IMG/VR virus record: IMGVR_UViG_3300023240_001167
Location: 1 to 45,602 of that record
Reading direction: 5' to 3' (one strand)
Origin: a virus
Length of the DNA stretch: 45,602 nt
Positions 32,564 to 41,445 of this stretch are shown here, piece after piece. A model generated the notes under the pieces. That model did no database searches and was not told where the DNA came from. It saw only the letters and a list, made by a program, of their open reading frames with translations. Position 1 is the stretch's first letter, and every line of letters begins with the position of its first letter. A program made the translations under genes and the position numbers.

Positions 32564-33874
32564 TTACTTTTTTCCACTCTTTTTTACAAATAATTTCTCA
32601 CCTACTGAAAGTCCATCTGCTATGGATTTTATTTTGTTGTATTGGGTTGGTATCATATGTTCTGCTGAAACATTTATCTCTCTACCATCTTTAAGCTTAA
32701 TACGATAGGTTGGTTGTCGTTCAATTGGGAATACATTTGTTATTTTCTTAAATCCCTTATGTGTTAATATTTGGTCTCCAATCTCCACATCACCAATCCT
32801 TTTATCACCAGTTGGAGTTTCCACGTTATCATTTACATTATGACAACGATTTATTTGAGATGCTGTATATAATGGTACTTCATACTCCCCTGCCAAACCT
32901 CTAAGTTCCTCAACTACTTCTTCAATTTCTTCATGCTTCTCTCGCTTCGAATTGCCTTTAAGTAAATCTGCATAATCAACTATAATGATATCAGGCTTCT
33001 TTCCTTGTAATATGAGCTTATCAACCGATGCCCTTACGGAATTAACGGATGCTGATTTTGTGGGCCAATATTTTATTATAAGCTCACCTGATAATTCTTT
33101 AATACTAGATTTAACATCATCTATGTTATATTTCAAATTAGTAACTGCCATATTAGTTAACACAGCATCATATCTCTGACCAACATATCCCTCGTTTAAC
33201 TCTAAAGTATAATGTACCACCGTTTTTCCAGCTCTGACAGCAGCCATACCCACATTAATAAGAGCCCATGATTTACCAATTCCTGGCGGTGCTGCGAAGA
33301 TAATTAATTCACCTTTTCCGAAACCACCATCTACTAATTCATCAATTGCAGGCCATCCTGTTGTAATTACATTCCTAACACTATCGGCATAACGTTCATC
33401 AATACTAATATTATACTCATGCCCGATATCAGTATCCTGCCCAGCCTTCATAGCTGCGGTTATTTTAGATTGAATTTCTTCGTAGTTACCACTCTCAAGC
33501 AAACCTACCGATTCAAGGATAGCATTTTTAACTTCCTGATTCTTACAAAACTCTAGTGATTGCTCTTTTATGTATTCTAACTCAGTGGATTCTAATCCAC
33601 CCCATACATTTCTAAGGTTATCTGATACAGATTGTCTTAGAATATCAGAACTAAGTGCATCTGATTCCGTTTTAAATACATCTAAGGTTGGTATTTGTTT
33701 GTATTTATCAAAGTGGGTTAATATTTTACTTAAAATCCATTGATTTGCATCAGAATCGAAATAATCATCTTTTATAATATCATAAATAGTCTGTAAAAAT
33801 ATCCTATCTGATAATAATGCTGATAGAATTTTTATTTGGAAACTTGAACCAAATCTCTTTCCGAATGTATCCAT
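32564..33874 (-). CDS. 41: Helicase gp41 N-terminal half plus split intein IntN
   Basis: A 436-residue protein. Residues 1-343 are a DnaB/gp41 replicative helicase: Walker A is FAAPPGIGKSWALINVG (193-209), Walker B is PDIIIVDYADLL (294-305), and motif H3 is LYTASQINR (335-343). At residue 344 a Cys starts a 93-residue intein N-fragment: CHNVNDNVETPTGDKRIGDV, EIGDQILTHKGFKKITNVFP, INVSAEHMIPT (block B His) and the end GEKLFVKKSGKK. The site NR/SG equals, as I recall, that of the known gp41-8 split intein. Promoter P4 lies 36 nt upstream. Confidence 0.93.
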   Translation of the reverse strand: MDTFGKRFGSSFQIKILSALLSDRIFLQTIYDIIKDDYFDSDANQWILSKILTHFDKYKQIPTLDVFKTESDALSSDILRQSVSDNLRNVWGGLESTELEYIKEQSLEFCKNQEVKNAILESVGLLESGNYEEIQSKITAAMKAGQDTDIGHEYNISIDERYADSVRNVITTGWPAIDELVDGGFGKGELIIFAAPPGIGKSWALINVGMAAVRAGKTVVHYTLELNEGYVGQRYDAVLTNMAVTNLKYNIDDVKSSIKELSGELIIKYWPTKSASVNSVRASVDKLILQGKKPDIIIVDYADLLKGNSKREKHEEIEEVVEELRGLAGEYEVPLYTASQINRCHNVNDNVETPTGDKRIGDVEIGDQILTHKGFKKITNVFPIERQPTYRIKLKDGREINVSAEHMIPTQYNKIKSIADGLSVGEKLFVKKSGKK

Positions 33875-33910
33875 ATATTTTCATGTGATTTAGTGTAGGT
33901 ATATTAGAAG

Positions 33911-33941
33911 CAATATACAAAAAACTATTCAGTAATCCAAA
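33911..33941 (-). promoter_or_regulatory. Promoter P4 of the shared bipartite class, before helicase
   Basis: On the minus strand TTTGG (33941-33937), 19 bp, TATATTG (33917-33911), 36 nt before ATG 33874. The TTGG is the loop of a perfect 6-bp hairpin AGTAAT-TTGG-ATTACT (33931-33946), followed by GAATAG and six T, so a weak terminator of the exonuclease gene may share these bases. Confidence 0.7.
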
Positions 33942-34982
33942 TTACTTATGAGTAGTTTTAGCATATTTATCTAAATCAGTCCAAGTATTACCGATCCAAT
34001 ATTCAATATTTTTAAATGCAGTATATAATTTATCAATCATAAACTGCTTTTTGAATAGAAATGTGTTTAATCTATTCACAGGAGATTCTAATATCCCCCG
34101 AATATTGGATTTTATAGATGCACCGATGTCTGGATCTCTCAATTGCATTAACCTATCATTCAACTCCATCTGCTCTACAGATTCCCTTATCTTTAGTATA
34201 GCTTTATTAGGCTTTTCAAGTCCATCTAATTCATTAACTAAAGTGTCAATAGTGAGTACTTTATCAGTGGCGAAATCGGGGAAGTATTTTAGTAAGGTCT
34301 TTTTACCAATTCCACTTACTCCTGGAATCTTATCTCCCGAATCCCCCTCTATTACACGATATAGTAGGAAATTAGTTGAACTAATACCATATTCATCTAA
34401 TAGTGATTGCTCAGTATACATTCGCTTCTTTGTAGGTGCCCAAATTGAAATTCTTTTATTGATTAACTGTAAGAAATCCCTATCAGATGATACAATATTA
34501 ACTTGTTTTTTGAAGATGTGATTCGCTGCATATGCAATAACATCATCAGCCTCAACGTGATCTATGTATAAAACATCAACTGGCAACATCTGTAAATATT
34601 CAATTAATGTTGAAAATTGCACTTTCATTGATCTAGATTGATCTTCTAAATCCTCATAACCAGCCAAACGATTTAGTTTAGTTAAACCAGATCGACCTGC
34701 TTTATAATTCGGAAATATCTTTTTACGTTTTGCCGAACCACCCTTACCATCAAAGACCAGTACGACCCTCGTTGGGTTGTAATCCCTAATACGAGCACCG
34801 AGGGATAACAGAAAACCTGTTATTCCCCCGATGTGTTGTCCATCATCATTTAATGTCGGTACTGCACCGAACACTCTGATAAATGCATTCAAACCATCCA
34901 CTATCATCACTCTATCATTAACATTTTTATCATCCGATGTCTCTGATAGGTTATTTAGCATTTCCTTATAATTACTCTTCAT
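33942..34982 (-). CDS. 5'-3' exonuclease / RNase H (PIN/FEN family)
   Basis: A 346-residue FEN-type nuclease. DRVMIVDGLNAFIRVFGAVP gives the first metal-binding Asp, VVLVFDGKGGSAKRKKIFPN with YKAGR follows, then VEADDVIAYAA and IVSSDRDFLQLI provide acidic clusters. RVIEGDSGDKIPGVSGIGKK then TLLKYFP is the H3TH DNA-binding motif. It corresponds to T4 rnh, which removes RNA primers. It overlaps uvsX by 11 bp and ends the gp32-uvsX-exonuclease operon. Confidence 0.88.
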   Translation of the reverse strand: MKSNYKEMLNNLSETSDDKNVNDRVMIVDGLNAFIRVFGAVPTLNDDGQHIGGITGFLLSLGARIRDYNPTRVVLVFDGKGGSAKRKKIFPNYKAGRSGLTKLNRLAGYEDLEDQSRSMKVQFSTLIEYLQMLPVDVLYIDHVEADDVIAYAANHIFKKQVNIVSSDRDFLQLINKRISIWAPTKKRMYTEQSLLDEYGISSTNFLLYRVIEGDSGDKIPGVSGIGKKTLLKYFPDFATDKVLTIDTLVNELDGLEKPNKAILKIRESVEQMELNDRLMQLRDPDIGASIKSNIRGILESPVNRLNTFLFKKQFMIDKLYTAFKNIEYWIGNTWTDLDKYAKTTHK

Positions 34983-36084
34983 CGGTTGTTTCTATCTTAA
35001 TAGTTGATACATCTGGCTGTTTATAACTTAGTATATAAGCTTCACAAATTTCATCGTATATTTCTTTTTTAATCTCAGAATCACTATCTATTAGTTTTTC
35101 AAAATCCCTACTTAGAAATTTATGTACTTCGCCAGTGGATTTACTCACCCAAGTATACCAAGCACCACCCTGATTTACCAACTCATAAGCCTTCATCGTA
35201 CTCAACCAAGAACCATACTTATCAATACCTCTGTCGAAGTATATGTCAAATTCTGTAGTTCTATGAGGTGGCCCCATTCGATTTTTAGAAACCTGTACTC
35301 TAGTTTTGATACCAATTGGTTGATCTTTACCACCGATTTTGGCATTTATCTTACCCATTTGCTTCATTCTAAGTCTACAACTTGCATGGAACCCAAGAGC
35401 TTTACCACCTGATGTGGTGTACGGGTCACCAAAAGTTACACCCATCCGAACTCTAAGTTGATTTGTAAACACTAATAAGATACGTTCTCTACCAATTACA
35501 TTGGTAATCTTACGTAAAGCTTTAGATATGATAATTGCTTTTTGAGTAGCCCAACCTGCTTGATCGTAATCTGCGGCTATCTCTACCTTAGTAGATGCGG
35601 CTGCTACTGAATCCACAACTATTGTAACTAATCTATCTTTATCAGATTTTCTAATAGTATCAATTATAGAATCCATACTTTCGAATATATCCTCAACCGT
35701 TTCTAACGGCAAGTATAACATTTCTTTTGTATCAACACCAATTGCTGATAAAAAGTCCTCACTAATAGCAGTTTCTGTGTCAATATACACTGCCAATCCA
35801 CCTTTCTTTTGTGTGTTGGCTAACGTATGTGCTGCTAATAGGGATTTTCCACTCGCTTCTAAGCCTGTAATCTCAATAATTCTACCAACGGGAAAACCAC
35901 CATGTGGTCTATTTGATATCGCTAAATCCAACATATCATCTCCCGTGGACACCCACTCTGTTAAATCAGTGGGTGTCTCTTCGGAACCGTCTAAAAAGTA
36001 GGCATGCTGCCCTGTTTTTTTGAATTTAGTATTGAGATTGTCAGCTAATAGCGATGCTAATTCATCACGATTATTTTTTGACAT
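34972..36084 (-). CDS. uvsX: UvsX/RecA-type recombinase
   Basis: A 370-residue protein. RIIEITGLEASGKSLLAAHT is the Walker A region near residue 67, LVTIVVDSVAAASTKVEI gives Walker B, and RILLVFTNQLRVRMGVTFGD plus YTTSGGKALGFHASCRLRMK correspond to DNA-binding loops L1 and L2. The acidic end (IKIETTDEE) resembles that of T4 UvsX. It promotes strand exchange and recombination-dependent replication. It lies 7 bp after gp32. Confidence 0.9.
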   Translation of the reverse strand: MSKNNRDELASLLADNLNTKFKKTGQHAYFLDGSEETPTDLTEWVSTGDDMLDLAISNRPHGGFPVGRIIEITGLEASGKSLLAAHTLANTQKKGGLAVYIDTETAISEDFLSAIGVDTKEMLYLPLETVEDIFESMDSIIDTIRKSDKDRLVTIVVDSVAAASTKVEIAADYDQAGWATQKAIIISKALRKITNVIGRERILLVFTNQLRVRMGVTFGDPYTTSGGKALGFHASCRLRMKQMGKINAKIGGKDQPIGIKTRVQVSKNRMGPPHRTTEFDIYFDRGIDKYGSWLSTMKAYELVNQGGAWYTWVSKSTGEVHKFLSRDFEKLIDSDSEIKKEIYDEICEAYILSYKQPDVSTIKIETTDEE

Positions 36085-36091
36085 ATTTTAT

Positions 36092-36898
36092 TTATTTCTT
36101 ATTGAATAGTTGATCAAATGCATCATTCACACCCGCTGTTGATTTTACAACCGTTTTAGTGTCGGCTTCAAATGGGACATCGGTTGATGAATTTCCATTT
36201 GTAGATGTGCTAACTGGAGATTCCTCAGTTTCTTCATCAGATACATCACCAGTCTCTAGCCACTGCTCAAGATTAGATTTCATCTCATCATAAGTGTACT
36301 GCTTAAACATCTTTGGTAATTCAACCTGATCTTTCAACATTTGGATAACGTTTTGGTCAGAAGTAATTGGTGTTTGTTTAGGCTTGACTCTAATGTAAGT
36401 CTCTGGATAGGTTTTACCCAACTCTTTTGCTGTTTTGAACTCCACTGTAATATCCCTACCATTTATAGGATCGGTTAAATCACCATAATCTGGATCGGAG
36501 AAAAATGATAATAGTTCTTGGTACACTGTTTTACCAAATCCCCAAAACTTAACCCCCTCACTTTCCTCACCACGTACTACAACAGGAACATATGTTCTCA
36601 ATTTTGGTGTCAGTTTTTTAGATAAGTTCCAATCATTTTTATCACCAGTCGACTTCAATTGCTCTGCAAATTCCAATAATGGGTCAGGCTCACCGTGGGT
36701 TTGTGGTGATAGCATATTTTTACCACCGAATCCATAGTGGAAGAGTAATTCAATAAAAGGATTGGATTCATTATGAATGTAAGGTACTATTCTTACTTGC
36801 TGTGTTCCTGGTTTCGGTTTCCACAGGTTATCATTCTTTGTAGTTTTTGTCTGTAGACTGTCTAGACGATTTCGAATTGCGTTTAAATCAATTGCCAT
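36092..36898 (-). CDS. 32: Single-stranded DNA-binding protein (T4 gp32-like)
   Basis: A 268-residue protein. An N-terminal basic stretch (LNAIRNRLDSLQTKTTK) corresponds to the gp32 cooperativity region, then WKPKPGTQQVRIVPYIHN, FIELLFHYGFGGKNMLSPQT, RTYVPVVVRGEESEGVKFWG and PINGRDITVEFKTA form the OB fold. The acidic, Ser/Thr-rich tail ends FDQLFNKK, like gp32 tails that recruit replication proteins. The Cys residues of the T4 zinc finger are not conserved. It is first in the gp32-uvsX-exonuclease operon, 30 bp behind promoter P7. Confidence 0.85.
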   Translation of the reverse strand: MAIDLNAIRNRLDSLQTKTTKNDNLWKPKPGTQQVRIVPYIHNESNPFIELLFHYGFGGKNMLSPQTHGEPDPLLEFAEQLKSTGDKNDWNLSKKLTPKLRTYVPVVVRGEESEGVKFWGFGKTVYQELLSFFSDPDYGDLTDPINGRDITVEFKTAKELGKTYPETYIRVKPKQTPITSDQNVIQMLKDQVELPKMFKQYTYDEMKSNLEQWLETGDVSDEETEESPVSTSTNGNSSTDVPFEADTKTVVKSTAGVNDAFDQLFNKK

Positions 36899-36927
36899 AA
36901 TTTTTAGTTTTTATTATTTATTTTGTA

Positions 36928-36958
36928 CAATATAGTGATTATCTTTGTGATAACCAAG
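36928..36958 (-). promoter_or_regulatory. Promoter P7 of the shared bipartite class, before gp32
   Basis: On the minus strand CTTGG (36958-36954), 19 bp, TATATTG (36934-36928), 29 nt before ATG 36898. It lies at the end of a very AT-rich 50-bp gap (36959-37007) in which I see no other gene or hairpin. Confidence 0.7.
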
Positions 36959-37007
36959 CTTTTTTTAATATTTATTTTTTAATTTTTAATTTTCTTTTAT
37001 AATTACT

Positions 37008-37439
37008 TTATTTCCAGCCCCGAGCCTTCAATGATTTTGCCACTTTCAAAAATGGTTTTAACATTTTTTGATATGTTTTCATATCCGTATCCATGTCATA
37101 TGTAGGTTTGAATTTGAGTACCTTATCGAGTATCACCGTACCATCATATGACTCAATCCTAATGGGTAGATGTGGATTATGATCCCAGAATGGGGTTGCT
37201 AGTATAGTTGCATCATGCTTCGGACTTTCTCAGGTTACGGTTCCTGAATGCGAATCCATATTAGGTGTAAACGAACCCACCTTCGAGCTAGTACCTACTT
37301 TGATTTGAAAATCAAGTACGTATTTATCTATATCAACTCCATTTTTGGATGGTGGCATTGTTCCATATTCAGTTAAGAGTTTTCTAATAGAACCCATTTG
37401 CTCAACCATTAATTTTCTATTCTTTTGTATATTAGCCAT
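37008..37439 (-). pseudogene. Hypothetical gene interrupted by an in-frame TGA
   Basis: ATG 37439 opens 69 codons (MANIQKNRKLMVEQMGSIRK ... FTPNMDSHSGTVT) to TGA at 37230-37232. The same frame then continues for 73 codons (ESPKHDATILATPFWDHNPH ... KVAKSLKARGWK) to TAA at 37008. Both parts look like real protein with no shift at the junction, so the gene probably encodes about 143 residues and carries a nonsense codon or a recoding event. No domain is recognised. A TATAAGTA element precedes it. Confidence 0.6.
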
Positions 37440-37458
37440 AGTAGTTTCCTTGTGTATG

Positions 37459-37466
37459 TATAAGTA
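37459..37466. promoter_or_regulatory. Candidate AT-rich promoter element (class 2)
   Basis: TATAAGTA on the plus strand, 19 nt before ATG 37439, in the 37-bp gap after the 129-residue gene. It belongs to the group of six such elements. Confidence 0.3.
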
Positions 37467-37476
37467 TCAAATAATT

Positions 37477-37866
37477 TTAATTCAATCTAAAAATGTTGTG
37501 CAATTGTGTACCAATTACCCTATAACCACCACCATCACTAAGTATTACTGAATTTTGATAATTACCCCAATCAACTATGAATGAGTTATCTAATTCACCA
37601 TAATTTAAATCACGAATTAAATTATTTAGTGAGTTTATAGTATATAATGTGTTTGTTTCCTTTTTTCTATGTACTAAAATAGTATCTTTTAAAAATTGGA
37701 AGTTTCCACCAGCCATTACATTATAAGTTATTATATACTTATCATCATCATCTAATTTAAGTATAAATATCATATCTGTAAATAGTTGATATTCTTTTTG
37801 TATTTTTTCTATCGTTTCATCGATTTGACTTTCGTTTGTGAAAGTACATAGTAGTTGCGTTCTCAC
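37477..37866 (-). CDS. Hypothetical protein (129 aa), GTG start
   Basis: The only start in frame near the beginning is GTG at 37866. The protein begins RTQLLCTFTNESQIDETIEK and has ILKLDDDDKYIITYNVM, then KKETNTLYTINSLNNLIRDL and VDWGNYQNSVILS. This looks like a conserved small phage protein of mixed alpha/beta fold, but I cannot name the family. It lies 14 bp after the large acidic gene. Function unknown. Confidence 0.55.
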   Translation of the reverse strand: MRTQLLCTFTNESQIDETIEKIQKEYQLFTDMIFILKLDDDDKYIITYNVMAGGNFQFLKDTILVHRKKETNTLYTINSLNNLIRDLNYGELDNSFIVDWGNYQNSVILSDGGGYRVIGTQLHNIFRLN

Positions 37867-37880
37867 CCATTCTCTCCGTT

Positions 37881-40193
37881 TTACTTATCAAAACATTTTT
37901 GCATATCAGGTGACCATTGAATTGTATTTGTAGTTTTACCTGTTGCGCCTGATCTTGAACGATATCGTTTTTCACCAATAAACTTTCTACTACTATCTTT
38001 CTGGTCAACTGCGTATATATAAACAACTTTACCAGTAGTAAGTGTTTTTTCTTTATTTTTTATTAATTTTTCATCACTAACAACCACAAAGTTATCCTCT
38101 GCATCTTTTAGATTATCTACACCTAAACATTTTTTTAGTGCTTTTGGTGTAACATCCTTACCTGCCATTACTAACTGAGTATTTCTTTTTAACACTTGTT
38201 TAAAATCACCCGCATCAGCTTCTTTAATTTTATCTAAGTGTAAGAAATCTATTGTTTCTTGGAAACCTATAATAGCACCTAATGGTTTTTCTTTACCACT
38301 TGATGTTTTTCCTGTTATCTCATTTAGTTTGTTATGAGTTTCCCTTTGAAGTGATAATGCCTTTTCTCTAGATGAAGATATTAGCTTATTAGTATCTAAC
38401 TCATTAGGAACTTCATTACCATTAACTTTTTGGAACTTCCTTTCTTCTCCTGCTAATCTAGAAATAAGTCTCAATCTATTTGATGATGATTTACCCCTAC
38501 CTGCTTCATCAGATAGTTTATCTAATAGTTCATCGTGAGATTTAACTTTATATTTTTTCATAGCATCAGCTACATCATTTTTTATACCAGATGATTTAAA
38601 ACCAGCTTCTAACTTTTTAAGATTCTTAACTAATCTACCCCTATCCTCACCCGTATAAGTTCCTAAAAACTTAGCTTCTTGTAAAGCCGCATTATTATAG
38701 TTCTTTTCAATTTCAGAACTTTGTTTTTTAGAATCCTCTACAATAGATTTTGCTTTGGATGCATCTTCTTTACTAACTCTACCACTTTTTTCTAATGAAT
38801 CGATATTTTTAGTTTGTTTTGTATAATCATCATTTAGAGTAGAATTCCCTTGAATATCACTAAATCCTTTTTTATCACTCCAACCATCGTAAATTAAATT
38901 ACCATTTTCATCTTCCGTAATAACTACCGTATCGGATGCGTTTTCACCACCACCTGAACCATCTACCCATTCTTGCATTGCATCTTTAGGTACTTCGATT
39001 ACCCCCCCATCATCTGTAACATATATCTTTTCAGCTGAATCTATTTTTTTTTTTAGATTTTCTTTATCCTTAGTAGTACCACCAAATGATGATATTTTAG
39101 TTTCTTTACCAAACCCAACTTTTTCTTGTGCTAATTTAGCACCTTCATTTGCTCTTTTTGATTTTGTTACACCTGATCGAGCTGCTATAATACATGCTCT
39201 ATATAAATCCCTCTCATTTGCTGATATAGAAGATGGTATTTCACCCCTATCATTTTGACTTGGACTTTGAATTATTGTTTTTTTTTGTTGCTTACCTAAT
39301 TTAGTATTTTTACTTTTTTCAAAGATAATAGATGATAATTCAGATTCACTAATATCAGAATATTTTTCAATGATTAGAGATGCCTCATTAGACATATTCT
39401 CATTAAAGTTTGAACCAGCATTTCCTCTCGCTACCCAATCTTTTCCTTCTTGGAACCCCTTATTTAATGATTGATCGGAAGTTTTTGAGTTTTGAAGTAA
39501 CTTACCACCATCACCATATAGTTCTTTTACTTTTTGCTTTGCCGATTCGTATGATTTATCAGTATTAGATTCTTCCTTTTCATTTTTTTGAGCTTTTTCT
39601 AATGCTGTTAATGAATTTACTTTTATATCAGCTTCCGCTTTATCTCTCGCATCAGTATCCTCATCTGGCTGATCGGCTTGATTATCATCATTCGAATCAT
39701 TATCATCAGATGTGGTATCATCTTTACTACTTTGCGAATCACCTTCTTTTTCTTTCTGACTTATTTCCTGATCAGATGGTTTTGTTTGTGTTTTGGGATT
39801 AAGTTCTTTTGCTTTATATACGTTACCTGATTTAATATTCTTAACCCAAACTTCTTCATTTAATTCATCATCTTCATTTTCTTCATCATCAGTTTCCTCT
39901 TCATCTTCATCAAAACCATCAATGTGAGCTGATACTGATGTTTCATCATCCTCTACATCTATACCAGAATCAGTAGGGCCTTTGCGATCAAGATGTGTTG
40001 GTGTCGGTCGAGATGGTGTTTTCATCAACTCAGTTACATAATTTATTGCATGTTCTGAGAAATCATATTTATCACGTAGCATAGTTTCCAATATGGATAG
40101 GCATCTGCTATTATTCGGGTCTAAATAAATTTCCTTAAATCTACATTCAACCCACCAATCACCCACTAATTCATCTATAAATCCATCTAACAT
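37881..40193 (-). CDS. Large acidic, low-complexity phage protein (about 770 aa)
   Basis: ATG 40193 (MLDGFIDELVGDWWVECRFK) is preferred; a longer frame from GTG 40238 would overlap the polymerase gene by 38 bp. Residues 70-220 are extremely acidic and Ser/Gln-rich (DEDEEETDDEENEDDELNEE), probably disordered. The middle is helical and lysine-rich (KNLKKKIDSAEK, SSSNRLRLISRLAGEERK). The last 60 residues are basic (FIGEKRYRSRSGATGKTTNT). No catalytic motif is seen. A virion-internal, scaffold-like or DNA-associated role is possible. It sits between polymerase-like and small unknown genes. Confidence 0.6.
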   Translation of the reverse strand: MLDGFIDELVGDWWVECRFKEIYLDPNNSRCLSILETMLRDKYDFSEHAINYVTELMKTPSRPTPTHLDRKGPTDSGIDVEDDETSVSAHIDGFDEDEEETDDEENEDDELNEEVWVKNIKSGNVYKAKELNPKTQTKPSDQEISQKEKEGDSQSSKDDTTSDDNDSNDDNQADQPDEDTDARDKAEADIKVNSLTALEKAQKNEKEESNTDKSYESAKQKVKELYGDGGKLLQNSKTSDQSLNKGFQEGKDWVARGNAGSNFNENMSNEASLIIEKYSDISESELSSIIFEKSKNTKLGKQQKKTIIQSPSQNDRGEIPSSISANERDLYRACIIAARSGVTKSKRANEGAKLAQEKVGFGKETKISSFGGTTKDKENLKKKIDSAEKIYVTDDGGVIEVPKDAMQEWVDGSGGGENASDTVVITEDENGNLIYDGWSDKKGFSDIQGNSTLNDDYTKQTKNIDSLEKSGRVSKEDASKAKSIVEDSKKQSSEIEKNYNNAALQEAKFLGTYTGEDRGRLVKNLKKLEAGFKSSGIKNDVADAMKKYKVKSHDELLDKLSDEAGRGKSSSNRLRLISRLAGEERKFQKVNGNEVPNELDTNKLISSSREKALSLQRETHNKLNEITGKTSSGKEKPLGAIIGFQETIDFLHLDKIKEADAGDFKQVLKRNTQLVMAGKDVTPKALKKCLGVDNLKDAEDNFVVVSDEKLIKNKEKTLTTGKVVYIYAVDQKDSSRKFIGEKRYRSRSGATGKTTNTIQWSPDMQKCFDK

Positions 40194-40200
40194 ATCAATC

Positions 40201-41445
40201 TCATTTATTAAAACTTTCCATTTTGGAATAATTTTCACCTATTTCAATCTTACTGGGGAAATTACCCTCATCTATAAGTATTTTCAATTTAGATAATACA
40301 CCAGCTTCATCGGGTGATACATCAAATAAGTATGAATCGTAGGTATATAAAACTAACTTAGATTTATAATCCTCTAATTGTTTATTTATTTCTAAAACTT
40401 TCTGTAGGTTCTTTTCAGTCTCAGTCGATTGTAATAAGTAATTGAATAGTTTATTCTTATTGAAATCAGTATAGTATTCTTTTTTCATTTTTCTACCTAA
40501 TTCAGTTTCTATATAACCATTTTTTTGAAAATCATCCCAAAGAATATCTTTGAAATTCTCAATTCTTTGATAGAATGGAATATGTGCGTACTTATCTTCA
40601 ACGCCACCGTATAATTGTCTAAATGTGATACCCTTTGCATCACCATATGATACATCACCATAGTATTCTTTCAAAATCTTATGAGCCGATTGATCGATTG
40701 GTAATTCAAACCCTATCATTTCAGCTATAATACGAACGTGATATGCATCATAATCGAATTGAATCAGTTTACCATCTACAAATCTGGAAATGAATCTACT
40801 ACGGGTATCATCATCTTTTTTAAGTGCCGCATAGTTTGTACCATTAAATGTATTTGATGGTCTGGATGTCAAAGTATATGGGTTGTAGTGGGTATATTCT
40901 AACCCTGTTGTTGTCATAATACCATTAGACTCCACACCGTACAGTGATTTGCAGTAATACTTTGAAAATTTCTCTAACAATTCACCATCTCGATTTTCGT
41001 AGAATTTCAAAAAATCATCTAAAGATTCACGTATTGATTCTAAATGCTTTACAATCGGTATATAATTATTTATCAATTGTAGGTTTCTAAATTTCCTATG
41101 GAAAAACGTATGAGCTGTTGTAAATTCATCGATCAACTTTTCGTTTTTCTGTAAGTACTTCAACATATCAGCATCATACATATTATTAAACCTAAGTTCT
41201 GAGTTTAATGCTGATTTCATATTGTATATAAAAGCCGTGTCGATATCCAACTGAACATCATTTAACGTAGTTTTATCAGAATCCATATGATTTATATTTA
41301 TAATATATTCCTTTTCAGAATCCAAATCATATATGTATATAATTGATAACCCAACTACTGCTGAGTGTATAGTATCACTCATCCACAATGGATACACAAA
41401 TGCATTTGTAGTGGATATTGAACCACTCATTATATAGTTAATCAT
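40201..41445 (-). CDS. Divergent family A DNA polymerase domain
   Basis: ATG 41445 overlaps the upstream stop (ATGA), giving 414 residues. The polymerase-domain signatures are YTLTSRPSNTFNGTNYAALK (191-210, for TGRLSS...NLQNIP), motif A LIQFDYDAYHVRIIAEMIG (227-245, Asp231), motif B DAKGITFRQLYGG (269-281), LFNYLLQSTETEKNLQ (333-348, for the N-P-I-Q-G-T-A-A-D helix) and motif C VLYTYDSYLFDV (365-376, YDS replacing HDE). No 5' nuclease domain and no clear 3'-5' exonuclease are present. The phage also encodes PolB, so this is a second polymerase, perhaps for repair or a special replication step. Promoter P6 precedes its operon. Confidence 0.75.
   Translation of the reverse strand: MINYIMSGSISTTNAFVYPLWMSDTIHSAVVGLSIIYIYDLDSEKEYIININHMDSDKTTLNDVQLDIDTAFIYNMKSALNSELRFNNMYDADMLKYLQKNEKLIDEFTTAHTFFHRKFRNLQLINNYIPIVKHLESIRESLDDFLKFYENRDGELLEKFSKYYCKSLYGVESNGIMTTTGLEYTHYNPYTLTSRPSNTFNGTNYAALKKDDDTRSRFISRFVDGKLIQFDYDAYHVRIIAEMIGFELPIDQSAHKILKEYYGDVSYGDAKGITFRQLYGGVEDKYAHIPFYQRIENFKDILWDDFQKNGYIETELGRKMKKEYYTDFNKNKLFNYLLQSTETEKNLQKVLEINKQLEDYKSKLVLYTYDSYLFDVSPDEAGVLSKLKILIDEGNFPSKIEIGENYSKMESFNK

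Noticed and set aside
37230-37232. UGA reassigned to tryptophan or another residue
   Set aside because: TGA ends several well-supported genes here with ATGA stop-start overlaps (16722, 21097, 41442), so a standard code is more likely than reassignment.
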